Shown here in pieces: positions 34,482-44,779 of a DNA stretch of 64,000 bases. The stretch comes from Galeruca laticollis. Lineage: Eukaryota; Arthropoda; Insecta; Coleoptera; Chrysomelidae. The position numbers were made by a program, and so were the translations under genes. The DNA lies in assembly GCA_963921935.1 (NCBI GenBank), contig OY998180.1, positions 98,983,480-99,047,479 on the forward strand, in the 5' to 3' direction. Position 1 is the first letter of the stretch, and each line of letters starts with the position of its first letter. Under the pieces are notes generated by a model. It searched no databases, was not told the DNA's origin, and saw only the letters and a program-made list of their open reading frames with translations.

Positions 34482-34852
34482 ATGGCTCCAACATCAGATA
34501 AATTAACAAAAGCGAATATAAATCGCACTCTTGCTACAAGAGACTCATCAAGCAGGCTTTGATGCATTAAACGATGAATCTTTGAGATCAATTTTCTTAG
34601 CTAGAGCAGATGATCTCGATGCTATTTATAATGACTTCCAAACCTTGTTTTTAAACTAGGAGGATCATTTTAAGAAACCTGAATCACACCACTAGAAATG
34701 ACTAAAAAAGTTACTAGATTGGGAGCGATGACATAAATACTAGTCATACTAAAATTATACAGTCTTTAAATAATGAACCTCAAACTAAATAATAATTGAT
34801 CTAATAGATATATGGTAAAAGAACGTATGCATATTATTGAAGACAAAAAAAA
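34482..34852 (+). pseudogene. possible BEL/Pao gag N-terminus
   Basis: A Met at 34482 (MAPTSDKLTKANINRTLATR) and, after a frameshift, DALNDESLRSIFLARADDLD and YNDFQTLF look like the start of a BEL/Pao Gag. The rest of a BEL Gag appears at 40765. The gypsy element at 34857 lies directly behind it. The link is inferred from order and style, not proven. Confidence 0.4.
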
Positions 34853-34856
34853 ATAC

Positions 34857-35285
34857 TGTTACGAAATGGCACACTAGTGTAGTCCCTGAATCCGACTCTG
34901 TCTAAGCCATGCATGAAAGTTAAAATGATGGCGGATGCGCAGGGATTTCTTAGAACTGTTTACGATTGTGACTATCTTATCTACTAGAAAATGCCTAAGA
35001 GCTAATTGTTTTTGTGTAAGCCGCAATCTAGAATTATATAATAAAAAAGACACGAATATATAAAGGACCGACCAGCGAGAGTTAGTAGATAAACAGTAAA
35101 GTGTTGATATAAATTAATAATTAAGGTTGTGTGTATATAAATTAAATTTAAGTAAATAGTTAAGTGCATATAAATTGAGTGTTAAGGAGTAGTTTAGTGT
35201 TTAAATAAATTCGTAAGTAGCCATACCGTGTGTTTAAAGTTTATCCCACCCGTTTACTGTTTAAATAAATAAGAAAACCATTACA
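34857..35285 (+). repeat. 5' LTR of the macrodomain gypsy element
   Basis: 429 bp, TGTTACG...CATTACA. It contains a TATATAAAGGACCGACCAGC promoter-like segment (about 35058) shared with the 3' LTR. Confidence 0.93.
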
Positions 35286-35286
35286 A

Positions 35287-35303
35287 TGGTGTAAGGTGTG
35301 GCG
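35287..35303 (+). promoter_or_regulatory. primer-binding site
   Basis: TGGTGTAAGGTGTGGCG lies one base after the 5' LTR, starting with the TGG that pairs with a tRNA CCA end. I cannot name the tRNA. Confidence 0.65.
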
Positions 35304-35329
35304 TAATATAAATAAATTGTTACATAAAA

Positions 35330-36805
35330 ATGGCCAAGAGACTATGTGACTTGAAAGTGACTGAGCTAAGACCAGAGTTGGAAGATCGTGAGTTGGAAAC
35401 GTCCCGTAAGAAAAGTGAATTAGTAGAAAGACTTAAAGTGGTAGTGGAAAATGACGGCTTTGATCCAGAAACAGTTTTATTTCATGACGAGGCTTTCACC
35501 TTAATCTCGTCAATTTCTGCTAATATTTCTGCTAACACGGACGAGAAGATTTCTGCCATGGAAGAGAACATGGACGAGGAGATTTCTGCCATGGAAGAGA
35601 AACTTTCAACGAATGTGAAAAACGATATTTCATTTATGAATAACGATATTTCTGCCATGGAAGAGAAACTTTCATCTAATGCGAAAAACGATATTTCATC
35701 TATGAAGAACGATATTTCTGCCATGGAAGAGAAGATTTCAACGAATATGAAAAGAGATATTTCTACTATAATGAACGATATTTCTGCTATGAAGAACTAC
35801 ATTTCAGCTAATATGGACGAGAAGATTTCTGCTATGAAGAACGATATATCTGCCGATATCTTACTAAAGAAAAACGACATTACCGCTGACGTTGAAAATG
35901 AAATTTCGTCTCTAAAATCTGAAATCGAGAATAAGATACCAACGATGGACGAGAATATCGAGAATAAGATGACAACGATGGACGAGAAAATCGAGGAGTT
36001 AGAAAGAAATATGGCAGATATAAGAACTCAAGACACGCCAGCGGAAGAAAAGAAGACCGAGCAAACGAAACCTTGCAAGACAGAAACACACCCTAAGTTA
36101 GAAGACATTGGTAGTTTTACCCGAGTCAAGGCCCCAACGTTCCATGGAAAAATGTCGTGGTCCAATTATGTGAAACAATTTGAAGCAGCCGCTAGAGTGA
36201 ATAATTGGTCCGATAAGGAGAAAGCAGTGAACCTAACTACAGCGCTTCGGGGAGATGCCTTAGATGTACTTCAGACGATACCTTTGGAAGAAACGGTTGA
36301 CTTCGAGCAGCTGAAGAAGGGGTTGGACATGCGATATGGTCATGAACATCTAGAACATTTGTACCAATCCCAGCTGAAGAACCGAAGGCAGAAACGTGAC
36401 GAAGCCCTTCAAGCGTATGAAGTGGACATTGCCCGACTAGTTCGATTCGCTTATGCATCGGCAACAGAGAACATGATGGAATGTCTGGACATCCAGGCCT
36501 TTATTGATGGCTTACGCGACCCCGATATGCAGAAGACGCTTCGTTTAGCCCATCCCAAAACATTAGTTGACGCATTGACAGCTGCACTCGAAAATGAAGC
36601 AGCAACGAAGGCTTCGGGTTATAACAAAGTAAGGACCATACAGGAAGAAGGTGACGATGACAGACTTGACCAGATAGTTAACTTGTTGAAAGGCATGGTA
36701 GACAAGAAGCCGAAGAAAATCAGGTGCTGTAATTGTGGCGAGCTAAAGCATGCACGCAGTTCGTCTAAGCGCCCCAAGACTCCTGTAACCCAAAAACTCC
36801 AGTGA
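35330..36805 (+). CDS. Gag with SAP-like start, coiled-coil repeats and zinc knuckle
   Basis: An open frame of 491 residues. Residues 1-50 (LCDLKVTELRPELEDRELE, KKSELVERL) look like a SAP domain, a small DNA-binding motif. Residues about 65-230 consist of near-identical 22-residue units built on NDISAMEEK (66-bp period in DNA at 35582, 35648 and 35714), predicted to form a long coiled coil. Residues 255-450 are a gypsy-type capsid region (APTFHGKMSWSNYVKQFEAA, YGHEHLEHLYQSQL). A zinc knuckle near 466-474 (CCNCGELKH) lacks its last Cys. There is no stop in the frame. The end runs into the deletion that removed protease and RT. It forms the particle core. Confidence 0.85.
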   Translation: MAKRLCDLKVTELRPELEDRELETSRKKSELVERLKVVVENDGFDPETVLFHDEAFTLISSISANISANTDEKISAMEENMDEEISAMEEKLSTNVKNDISFMNNDISAMEEKLSSNAKNDISSMKNDISAMEEKISTNMKRDISTIMNDISAMKNYISANMDEKISAMKNDISADILLKKNDITADVENEISSLKSEIENKIPTMDENIENKMTTMDEKIEELERNMADIRTQDTPAEEKKTEQTKPCKTETHPKLEDIGSFTRVKAPTFHGKMSWSNYVKQFEAAARVNNWSDKEKAVNLTTALRGDALDVLQTIPLEETVDFEQLKKGLDMRYGHEHLEHLYQSQLKNRRQKRDEALQAYEVDIARLVRFAYASATENMMECLDIQAFIDGLRDPDMQKTLRLAHPKTLVDALTAALENEAATKASGYNKVRTIQEEGDDDRLDQIVNLLKGMVDKKPKKIRCCNCGELKHARSSSKRPKTPVTQKLQ

Positions 36806-36827
36806 CAGGGGAAATCATCCAGCTGAT

Positions 36828-38176
36828 GTGAATCACCGAAAATCCAACTCTTTGCCTAGACGGTCATGCCCTGTAGACTATTCACAATGCAACAAGGCGG
36901 AATCTAGGGAAGCTGCAGTTTCAAGAACTACTGTAGTCAACGAGGAATGGTCACCCACCAGGATCAGAGAAGATCAAGTGAATGATACTCACCTGAAGAT
37001 GATCCGGCAATGGAAGGAAGAAAATCGGCGACCTACATGGCAAGAAGTGTCAAGATTTTCACCGACACTCAATGCGTATTGGGTTCAGTGGGACTCCCTT
37101 GTCCTGGAAGAAGGGCTGCTGAAAAGATTCCTCGGAAACGATGATGGTTCCGAGAATAAGAGTAGCTGAGGTACTAAAGAAGTTACACGACAGTCCATTG
37201 GGAGGTCATTTGGGAGTGAAGAAAACCCTCCAGCGAATCCGTGAGAGGTTTTATTGGATGAACAGCTTCGATGATGTGAAGGACTGGTGCTATGAGTAAT
37301 GGACCACATCGCAAGAGAAAGGCACCCATGAAACAGTACAATGTTGGAAGCCTCTTCGAAAGGATTGCTTTAGATATCGCTGGGTCATTTCTGACGACAG
37401 AAAATGGTGGCAAATACATACTGGTTGTAATGGATTATTTCACAAAGTGGGTGGAAATTTACACTATTCCGAACCAAGAGGCCATCACTGTCGCGAATGT
37501 ATTGGTGAAAGAATTTATCAGCCGATATGGAGTGCCCTTGGAAGTCCAAAGTGACCAGGGAAGAAATTTTGAAAGCCATCTATTCCAGGAGATTTGCGAC
37601 AAGCTGGGAATGAAGAAGACTAGGACAACAACAATACATCCACAGTCAGATGGAATGGTCGAGAGAATGAACAGGACTATTGGAAAATACCTGCCCAAAG
37701 TGGTTTCCAGCCATCAGAGAGATTGGGATCAGCATCTTTCCATATTCGCATAGACTTATCGATCTGCCGTCAATGAGTCCACGGGTGAAACACCTGCGAA
37801 AATCCTGTTTGGACGTGAAATGAGGCTCTCTTGTGACCTGGAATGTGGCTGTCGGTCTGGAGAAGATCTAGCAGGAGAAGACTACGTGATCCAATTGAGA
37901 AGAAGGCTGGAATATATTCATGAATTAGCTCGAACAAATCTTCAAGTTGCCAGCGACAGAATGAAAAGTCGGTACGGCACGCAGGCCATAGTAGGCGGTT
38001 TTAAAGTATGGTTACACAACCCGACGAGGAGAAAAGGATTTTCTCCAAAATTACAAAAATCCTGGGAAGGTCCATACTTAATCAAGAAAAGGATCAATGA
38101 TGTTATATATCGCATAAGCATGATCCCCAACGGAAAACCAAAAGTAGTTCACCAAGAAGGACTAGCGCCATTCTAA
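36828..38176 (+). pseudogene. Pol C-terminal part: RNase H end, integrase
   Basis: The first part (36828-37169) carries the sequence after RNase H (NHRKSNSLPRRSCPVDYSQC). The integrase zinc-binding domain (about 37170-37290) reads LHDSPLGGHLGVKKTLQRIRERF and is broken near 37298. The catalytic domain starts at about 37292 with IALDIAGSFL (first Asp), VQSDQGRNF (second Asp) and PQSDGMVERMNR (the Glu), the D,D35E triad. A stop at 37753 interrupts it. The C-terminal part ends with FSPKLQKSWEGPYLIKKRIN and HQEGLAPF at 38176. Its product inserts cDNA into the genome. Protease and RT are absent. Confidence 0.85.
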
Positions 38177-38218
38177 GGAGACCATGACCTAGAGAAAGGA
38201 GTAAACCATATTCGAGAT

Positions 38219-38871
38219 GTGGCTGACCCTACCTTCGATGAATTTATGGGCGCGTATGGAGGTACCGGGAAAGCTAGATATGGAGTCACTTCAGAACAAC
38301 GACAAGATTTGTTCACTCTCCCGGAAGATTATTCACTGGCATACAACATCCCCACCAGTATCAAAAACGCACGAGGGTTGGCATCCATCTTTCGAAAGAA
38401 GTTCGGGAAATTAGAAAAACTTGAAGACCATATTCCAGCCCCTGGCAAGACAATGAAACTGAAACATAATTCGCGGTACGTCTTCTACGTGGTAACTAAA
38501 AATTAATTTCAAGATCGATCTACCTACCGCGATGTGTGGAAGCACCTCGAAACCTCCTAGACCATATATTAGAATCCAGCGTGAAGAAACTGTCTATGTC
38601 TAAGATAGCGAGTAACCAGTTGAATTGGCGAGTCATCAGGAACATGATAGAGGTTATCTTCCAAGATACCGGTGTCCAGATATTAATTTGCAGCCACAAC
38701 CCCCGTTATCAGTATCCGATTAAAAGGGTGCCCTGTTATTTCCATAAGATCGGAAAGTGTAGAATTGGAGCCAGTTGTCGATTCAAACATGCAGTGTCGG
38801 CTACACAAAAGATCCAGGAGGAACTTCCATTTAAGAAGGGGGTAATGTTACGAATTGGCACATTAGTATAG
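38219..38871 (+). pseudogene. macrodomain (TARG1/OARD1-like) plus CCCH zinc finger in env position
   Basis: Two adjacent frames (38219-38506 and 38536-38871, shifted by one frame) together cover a macrodomain of the TARG1/OARD1 type, the enzymes that remove ADP-ribose from proteins. SIKNARGLASIFRKKFG is the ADP-ribose-binding loop. LKHNSRYVFYVVTK carries the Lys that is catalytic in TARG1. KLSMSKIASNQLNWRVIRNM and IEVIFQDTGVQILICS form the last strand-helix-strand unit, where the expected Asp seems replaced by Asn. Behind it lies a CCCH finger (CYFHKIGKCRIGASCRFKH). It ends inside the start of the 3' LTR. A stop at 38504 and the frameshift break this copy. The role in the element is unknown; countering host ADP-ribosylation is an inference. 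Confidence 0.8.
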
Positions 38872-39289
38872 TCCCCGAATCCTACTCTGTCTAGGCCATG
38901 CATGAAAGTTAAAATTGTAGCGGATGCGCAGGGAGTTCTTGGAGCTGTTTACGATTGTAACTATCTTATCTAGACATTGTTTTTGTGACCAGTCTTATCT
39001 AGAATATGCCAGAGAGCCAATTGTTTTTGTGTAAGCCGCAATCTAGAATTGTCTAGTAAAAAGGGCACGAATATATAAAGGACCGACCAGCGAAAGTTAC
39101 TTAGTTTATAATTTGACATTGTGAGATAAACAGTAAAGTGGTGATATAAATTAATAATTAAGGTTGTGTGTATATAAATTAAATGTTAGTGAGTAGTTTA
39201 GAGTTTAAATAAATTCGTAAGTAGCCATACCGTGTGTTTAAAGTTTATCCCACCCGTTTACCGTTTAAATAAATAAGAAAAACATTACA
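38846..39289 (+). repeat. 3' LTR of the macrodomain gypsy element
   Basis: 444 bp, same ends as the 5' LTR, preceded by a purine tract AAGAAGGGGGTAA (about 38833-38845) that should serve as the polypurine tract. Confidence 0.93.
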
Positions 39290-39293
39290 ATAC

Positions 39294-40764
39294 AACCAAC
39301 TGTAACATCAAATCTATAAAAAATTCCAAGGTCGGCGACTACTTTTGTCAGAAGGTTAATAACAGTTGTCAAATTTGGTGGCACATGAAGTGTTAAGTTT
39401 CAAAAAGTTTTGTATTATTTTTAAAAAAATGGTAAGATCTGAGTCCTTTCTTTTCGAATGTAGACAATTGAAAGTGAAAGAAACACAATAGAAGAAAATA
39501 GAATTAATGAAAGAGCAGCAGAAACAAAAATGAAGCTATACGCTGTATGACAAATGAAGATTATTTGAATTCAAAATTTGTTAAAAATGATCAACTTTAA
39601 GTATGAAGCAGATATTGGAAGTTGTTCCCTTGTAAGAACGTGTTTGATTTAAAAATACAACAGACATTTTTTTGTTCAAGAAATAAATATCCGTATGTGA
39701 TACACTTTAGCAAAATAATGTATTTGTCATCACTTCTTAGTTGGAATATCCTTAGATTTCTTTGTTATTTATTAACTCAAGAATCACTAAGAAAATGTAT
39801 ATGAAATATACATATTTATTCAGAATCTGCGTCACTGTTGTCACTAGAGAAAAAACGATTATTTGTTCTATAAGATCATCCATAATATTATCTAGCTTGA
39901 ATATTCTATTTTCTTTTACAACATGTACAACACAATTTTGCCAGTGAATATTGCAACATTTTCCAACACTTGCATTACAAGCTCCTGTACATATTAGTTT
40001 AAATCTAATATTTTTGGCTGTTACTTAAAATCAATTTATTTCATAACTTTATGTAATAATGAACGAGATTTGTGGTAAATCTGGGCATTTCTTTATTTCA
40101 GTTAAAATTTAATCCAAAGTTGGGATTTCATTTTTAAAAAGAAACTTTGAATGATATGTCAATTATATTTTTAGTGTGCTAAAATGTAAAATTTGTACAC
40201 GTTAATTTCACACAAAAGTGCTTTTTTTGTATAACTTACCCAACGTTTTTACAATTTTTAATACTATGGCAGTTATCTTTGTCTCTCTGGTTAATCATAT
40301 AAGATTTGTTTATACAGATTTACAATGTTTTTTTTCTCTGTAGATGATAAGTAGCCTAAACTTAGAGAACTGATTCAATTTGGGAGCAAATGAAAAAGGC
40401 TGCTAGTACTTTGAATAGTATCCAAGTCCATTTTCAAATTAGTCCTGACACTGTTTTTATTTTCAATAAAACAATAACAAGAAACTAAGAACGCCATAGA
40501 TGAAAAATAGACATAGTTTGTTTAAAATTAACAAAATTGATCGATCATATGGTAAAAGTGCTCAGTAAAACCGGCTGCAATCTAACCAATCGGGGACCTA
40601 CAGAATTGCCAACTTAAATTCAAATCGGTCCTCCTAGTTTAAGAACCGGGTATAGTAAGTGATGATGATTTGGTACTTACGATACAATCCGTAGTTCGGC
40701 AGATAAAGCCTTTTACGGTGTTAAATCTATTAAGCATCTAATCGCGCATGCAACCAGTAATTCG
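39294..40764. other. no recognisable gene
   Basis: AT-rich sequence between the gypsy element and the BEL gag. Short frames (for example 39622-39804) show no motif. It presumably contains BEL leader/gag remains and older insertions. Confidence 0.4.
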
Positions 40765-41660
40765 GTGACCAATTTAAATAGACCCTCTTCACACCAATGG
40801 TTTATAGCAAAGCTTCCAAAAATTCATTTTTATGATCTGTTCAATTCGCTTATCCATAACAATCTTGATTTGTCCGACGCTCAAAATTTCCAATATTTGC
40901 TTACGTCACTAGACAATGGATCCTTAGCTTTAATTAAGGGTATTCCCCGTACTGATGCAAATTACCTTATAGCCTATGAAATATTAGAGAAACTATACCA
41001 AAACAAACGGATTTCAGCTACTCACTACTAGAATAAACTTTAGAATGCAGCTTCAATTCAAATGCCTACTTCTAAGGAGCTAAGGAAACTTTTAAATACT
41101 TTTTCTGAAAACGTAGCATCTTTTCGTGCTCTCAAATTTCCAGTTGATCAATGGGAATTTTTGTTGTTTAATATGCTTATAAATAAACTTGATACTAAAA
41201 CTAGAACAGATTATAATTTTCAGAATTGCCTACTTACAGACAATTGATAACATTCTCAGAAATGCATTGTATATCTTTGGAATTGATTCAATTTTCTATT
41301 ACTACTTCATCTATCCATGTACACAAATCTAAAAACAAGTTTTCAAACTCGAAACATAATAAACCTCCTATCACTAAAAAAACTATTACAAGAAAACCAA
41401 GAAATTGAAAAACTTATAAACTACCTAAAAGACTGCATATTAAGTAGCAAAATATAGAGACTATAACCAAGCTACAATAAGTGAACTTACATCATTTCAA
41501 TTCGCTAATAACCCTACGTGGTTGATGCGATTAATAATAATAAAAAAACCTTCAACTAACTTGAAATGCATCTTATGCTCTTCTTCTCACCCACTGTATA
41601 AATGTCATTTTTGGCCAAGATGCCACAAGAAAGATTTTATTTTGTTAAGCAACTCCAACA
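40765..41660 (+). pseudogene. BEL/Pao gag
   Basis: The frame 40765-41031 reads QWFIAKLPKIHFYDLFNSLI and SDAQNFQYLLTSLDNGSLAL. The next (41062-41247) has LLNTFSENVASFRALKFPVDQ and NMLINKLDTKTRTDY. A third has MPTYRQLITFSEMHCISLE. Near 41570 is a zinc knuckle-like CILCSSSHPLYKCHF. Together they are a BEL/Pao Gag capsid region, broken by stops at 41029 and 41245 and by further frameshifts. The match stops after about 41660, where foreign DNA (including a Penelope pair) intervenes, and resumes at 43905. Confidence 0.8.
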
Positions 41661-41665
41661 GTACT

Positions 41666-42354
41666 TTGCATCACCTGACAAGCGCAAGCGCAGCCGCCAT
41701 GTTGAAAGAGCGGGGTATAAAAGTATCATACTGCTTTGTGCAATAATGGATCGATCATTAAAACAAATTATTGATTGTGCTGTAATTGTTGACAATTCAT
41801 TTGAAGCGCATAATTGTGAACGAATGAAAATGTGGTTAACGTGTCATGGGCGTTAGTAATAAGTGTACTAGTTGCGAGGTTAGGTGTCAATACAATCTAT
41901 TATCTAAATAAAATTAGGTAAATAATATTATTGAATAATTTTATCCTAATTAACCATGATAATTTATTGTCAGCACATGTAGAAACTCTATAATTGTCAT
42001 CTAGGTTGATAATGAATATTATTAAAATATAAAAAATGTCTGTTATAAACCTATTACCTTTTTAATCATAGGATTACGCATATATAGGTATTACTACTAT
42101 ATACTGCAAGCAAGTTTTAGGAAAATTTATAAAATGCACATTTTATTAATTGTGTGACACTTACATACTTCAGAACAACACCTTCGTATTTTTCCTTTTC
42201 GTACAGATAATAATATAATTACAGTCGTATAGTAATTTATTATTTCAATTGAAACACTTATTATTTTGATTATCGATCAATTTATTTTTAATAAATATTA
42301 TTTGTTCAACGTTTGTCGATTTTAACTATTCATTCATTTATTCATATATATTTT
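41666..42354. other. unassigned insert in BEL gag
   Basis: AT-rich sequence of unknown origin between the BEL gag break and the Penelope pair. No supported gene. Confidence 0.4.
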
Positions 42355-42424
42355 AACACCGATGAAATAAAACAATATAATTTGTTTAAAACTTCATTTA
42401 TTTGAACTAATGTTCAATTTAAAC

Positions 42425-42472
42425 TGGTTGACGCGTTTCACTAACACAGCTTTGTCAAAACGAATGAAGATA
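42425..42472 (-). ncRNA. hammerhead-ribozyme-like motif (Penelope pair, minus copy)
   Basis: The minus strand reads TTTTGACAAAGC, a variable helix II, then GTGAAACGCGTC and AACC. This has the hammerhead order: a CUGANGA-like box (here UUGACAA), helix II, GAAAC-GC-GUC with a minimal helix III, and an outer helix I pairing GUU with AAC. Two core bases differ from consensus, so activity is doubtful. Hammerheads are known in Penelope terminal repeats. Confidence 0.55.
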
Positions 42473-42559
42473 TAATATAAAAATGTTTTAATATATACAG
42501 TGCATAAATTCATAATTCTATTTACTAATGTTAACAAAGGTATTGAAAGAAATTATCTG

Positions 42560-42990
42560 GAAATTCATTCCCTATACAAACATTCCTAAGCTATTTTCTA
42601 GGTAAAAAGGTTTAATAAAGGAGAGTGATTGAAATCTATTTGGTCGTTAATAAGATTACCAGAATATTTATTTTTGTTAATCTCAAGGGCCTCTAATAAA
42701 TTTAAACTAATGGATTTACCGACTACATGGAGAATTTCAAAATTTGGGTCGAAAATGTGTTGGTTTACTAATAAATGATTTGAATAGTTAGAATCTGATT
42801 TTTTGTTGTCATAGCTACGTCACTGTTCTGAAATTCTAGTTTTAAAATTTCTAAAAGTTCTACCGATATAAATTTTATCACAGTTGTAATTACCACATTT
42901 TAATTTATAAACTCCTGATTTGTTTAATTTTGAAGATTTAGATTTATTATTTTTAATGAGTGTGGATAAATTTTAATCAGTTTTAAAGGA
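42560..42990 (-). pseudogene. Penelope-like GIY-YIG endonuclease (minus copy)
   Basis: The minus strand from about 42970 encodes a KSGVYKLKCGN block (GIY part), KIYIGRTFRNFKTRISEQ (the YIG part with the catalytic Arg region), and NLLEALEINKNKYSGN towards the C-terminus. It has an in-frame stop near 42822. This is the C-terminal endonuclease of a Penelope-like reverse transcriptase. Only the end of the gene is present. Confidence 0.75.
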
Positions 42991-43039
42991 AATATTCATG
43001 TCTAAAGTTTCTAAAAATGATTTAATTATAACAAAGAAT

Positions 43040-43553
43040 TAAATATCATAAAGCAAATAGCAGTTGATAATAATTACGATCCAAATTTAATTGACAATAT
43101 CATAAATAAAAAGATAAAAAACAGACTTTAGAACAAGTATTCCTTTCTGATAAAAATAATAATAAACAATTTAAAAGCTTGACATACTATGGAACACCCT
43201 CCTAAAAATTTATCCAAACTCATTAAAAATAATAAATCTAAATTTTCAAAATTAAAATGTGGTAATGACAACTGTGATAAAATGTATATCGGTAGAACTT
43301 TTAGAACTAGAATTTCGGAACACAAACGTAGCTATGACAACAAAAATTAGATTCTATCTATTCAAATCATTTATTAGAAAACCAATACATTTTCGATCCA
43401 AATTTTGAAATTCTCCACGTAGTCGGTAAATCCTTTAGTTTAAATTTATTAGAGGCCCTTGGGATTAACAAAAATAAATATTCAGGTAATCTTCTTAACG
43501 ACCAAATATATATCAATCACTCTCCTTTACTAAACCTTTTTACCTAGAAGATA
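43040..43553 (+). pseudogene. Penelope-like RT end and GIY-YIG endonuclease (plus copy)
   Basis: The plus strand from about 43045 reads IKQIAVDNNYDPNLIDNII (end of the RT thumb), then KLIKNNKSKFSKLKCGNDNC and KMYIGRTFRTRISEHKRSYDN, the GIY-YIG endonuclease. A stop near 43347 and a frameshift follow. It mirrors the minus copy at 42560-42990 and extends slightly further 5'. Confidence 0.75.
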
Positions 43554-43675
43554 GCTTAGGAATGTTTGTAGTGAATGAATTTCCAAGTAATTTCTTTCAA
43601 TACCTTTGTTAACATTAGTAAATAGAATTCTGTATTTATGCACTGTATATATTAAAACATTTTTATATTATACCT

Positions 43676-43732
43676 TCATTAGTTTTGACAAAGCTACTGT
43701 ATTAGTGAAACGCGTCAACCAGTTTAAATTGA
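43676..43732 (+). ncRNA. hammerhead-ribozyme-like motif (Penelope pair, plus copy)
   Basis: TTTTGACAAAGCTACTGTAT, then TAGTGAAACGCGTCAACC. It has the same layout as the minus copy at 42425-42472, with the ACGCGU helix III segment intact and the same altered CUGANGA box. Confidence 0.55.
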
Positions 43733-43904
43733 ACATTAGTTCAAATAAATGAAGTTTTAAAAAAATTATATTGTTTTATTTCATCGTTCAGTATGGATCT
43801 TCATCAAGTAAATGCCTCATCTATTCAACTATATTTTAATATGCTTATTTACAAAACAGTACGAAAAAATGACTGAAATGCACGGATGCTCACAAAAAAA
43901 TTGA

Positions 43905-44590
43905 GATGAAAAGGTCTATTATGCGTCAATTGTTTAGTATCTCATCATTCTATTAAAATGTGCTCATCCACACAATGATATAAACTTTGTCGATTTCCTC
44001 ATCATACAGTGTTCCATTTTCACACAATTCTTCTAATTCTAATCACATTAATAATTCGATTTCCACTTCTGGCAATCTCACGAATACTTCTAGTGACAAT
44101 TGTAGCTCTTCAATTACACATGGTCATTGCATTACAAATACTTTAACTTTACTACAATCTACGATTATATTATCCACATTTGAAGTGCATATTAGGGCAT
44201 TCGAGGTTATTTTAAAAAAAAATCCGACACATGGCCATTGCTAACTTAATTTCTGAAAAATGTATTAGAAGACTTGGGCTTGTTCGCAAACACTGCTCTA
44301 TTTCCATTGAAGGCCTCAATGGAATGACTACCTTTACAAATCGAGGCCCATCACATTGTATAATTGAACCATATGGTAAAGAAAATCCAGTTTTTTCGTT
44401 CGTAGCTATTATTTCACCTCAAGTTTGCTCTGACCAGCCTAAAGTCTTCATTACTCCTTCACTATTGACATATATTGAAAACTTAAACTTGACGGATAGT
44501 AAATTTCATATTCCCGGACCCTTGCATATGATTCTTGGTGCTGAATTATTACCTTCAATTTTGAAATTAGGTCGTATCTTTTGAAATCCT
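43905..44590 (+). pseudogene. BEL/Pao gag end and aspartic-protease region
   Basis: Resumes the BEL Gag with LLCVNCLVSHHSIKMC (zinc knuckle, about 43918). The frame 44231-44584 has ISEKCIRRLGLVRKHCSISI, the segment after the catalytic DSGS of BEL proteases, and PKVFITPSLLTYIENLNLTD. The DSG itself lies in a damaged stretch around 44150. Stops and frameshifts throughout. Confidence 0.7.
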
Positions 44591-44779
44591 GATCAACCTG
44601 TCGCTTTAGAAATCGTTTTTGGTTATATTCTTCAAGGAAGAAGAAACTGCTACATCTACATCTCAAATAATGATTTTTTGTCATGCATCTTTGGATATCA
44701 ATCTTTATATACAATTGCAAAGGTTTTGGGATGTCGAATAGATTGTCAAAACTACTCATGCATCCCCAGAAGATAAGAA

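Larger units (their letters stand above)
34857..39289 (+). mobile_element. gypsy-type LTR retrotransposon with a macrodomain ORF
   Basis: Two LTRs begin TGTTACGAA and end CATTACA (34857-35285 and 38846-39289), flanked by ATAC on both sides (34853-34856 and 39290-39293), a 4-bp target duplication. The interior encodes Gag (35330-36805), the end of Pol with integrase (36828-38176) and a third ORF with a macrodomain and CCCH finger (38219-38871). Protease, reverse transcriptase and most of RNase H are missing, so the element depended on relatives to move. LTR divergence is small apart from an indel of about 15 bp. Confidence 0.93.
42355..43790. mobile_element. head-to-head pair of Penelope-like element 3' ends
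   Basis: The minus-strand copy (43020-42355) and the plus-strand copy (about 43040-43790) are inverted repeats of each other over about 650 bp. They share TTAAATTGAACATTAGTTCA, GTTTTATTTCATCG and the GIY-YIG coding part. The 5' sides face each other and the 3' ends point outward, an arrangement often seen in Penelope-like elements. The pair is inserted, with other DNA, between two parts of a BEL/Pao gag. Confidence 0.85.

Noticed and set aside
35482..35724. Minus-strand open frames over the gag repeats
   Set aside because: They mirror the tandem 66-bp units of the plus-strand Gag and have no independent motif.
39622..39947. Short frames between the gypsy element and BEL gag
   Set aside because: No motif, no composition difference from neighbouring non-coding sequence, and no start context.
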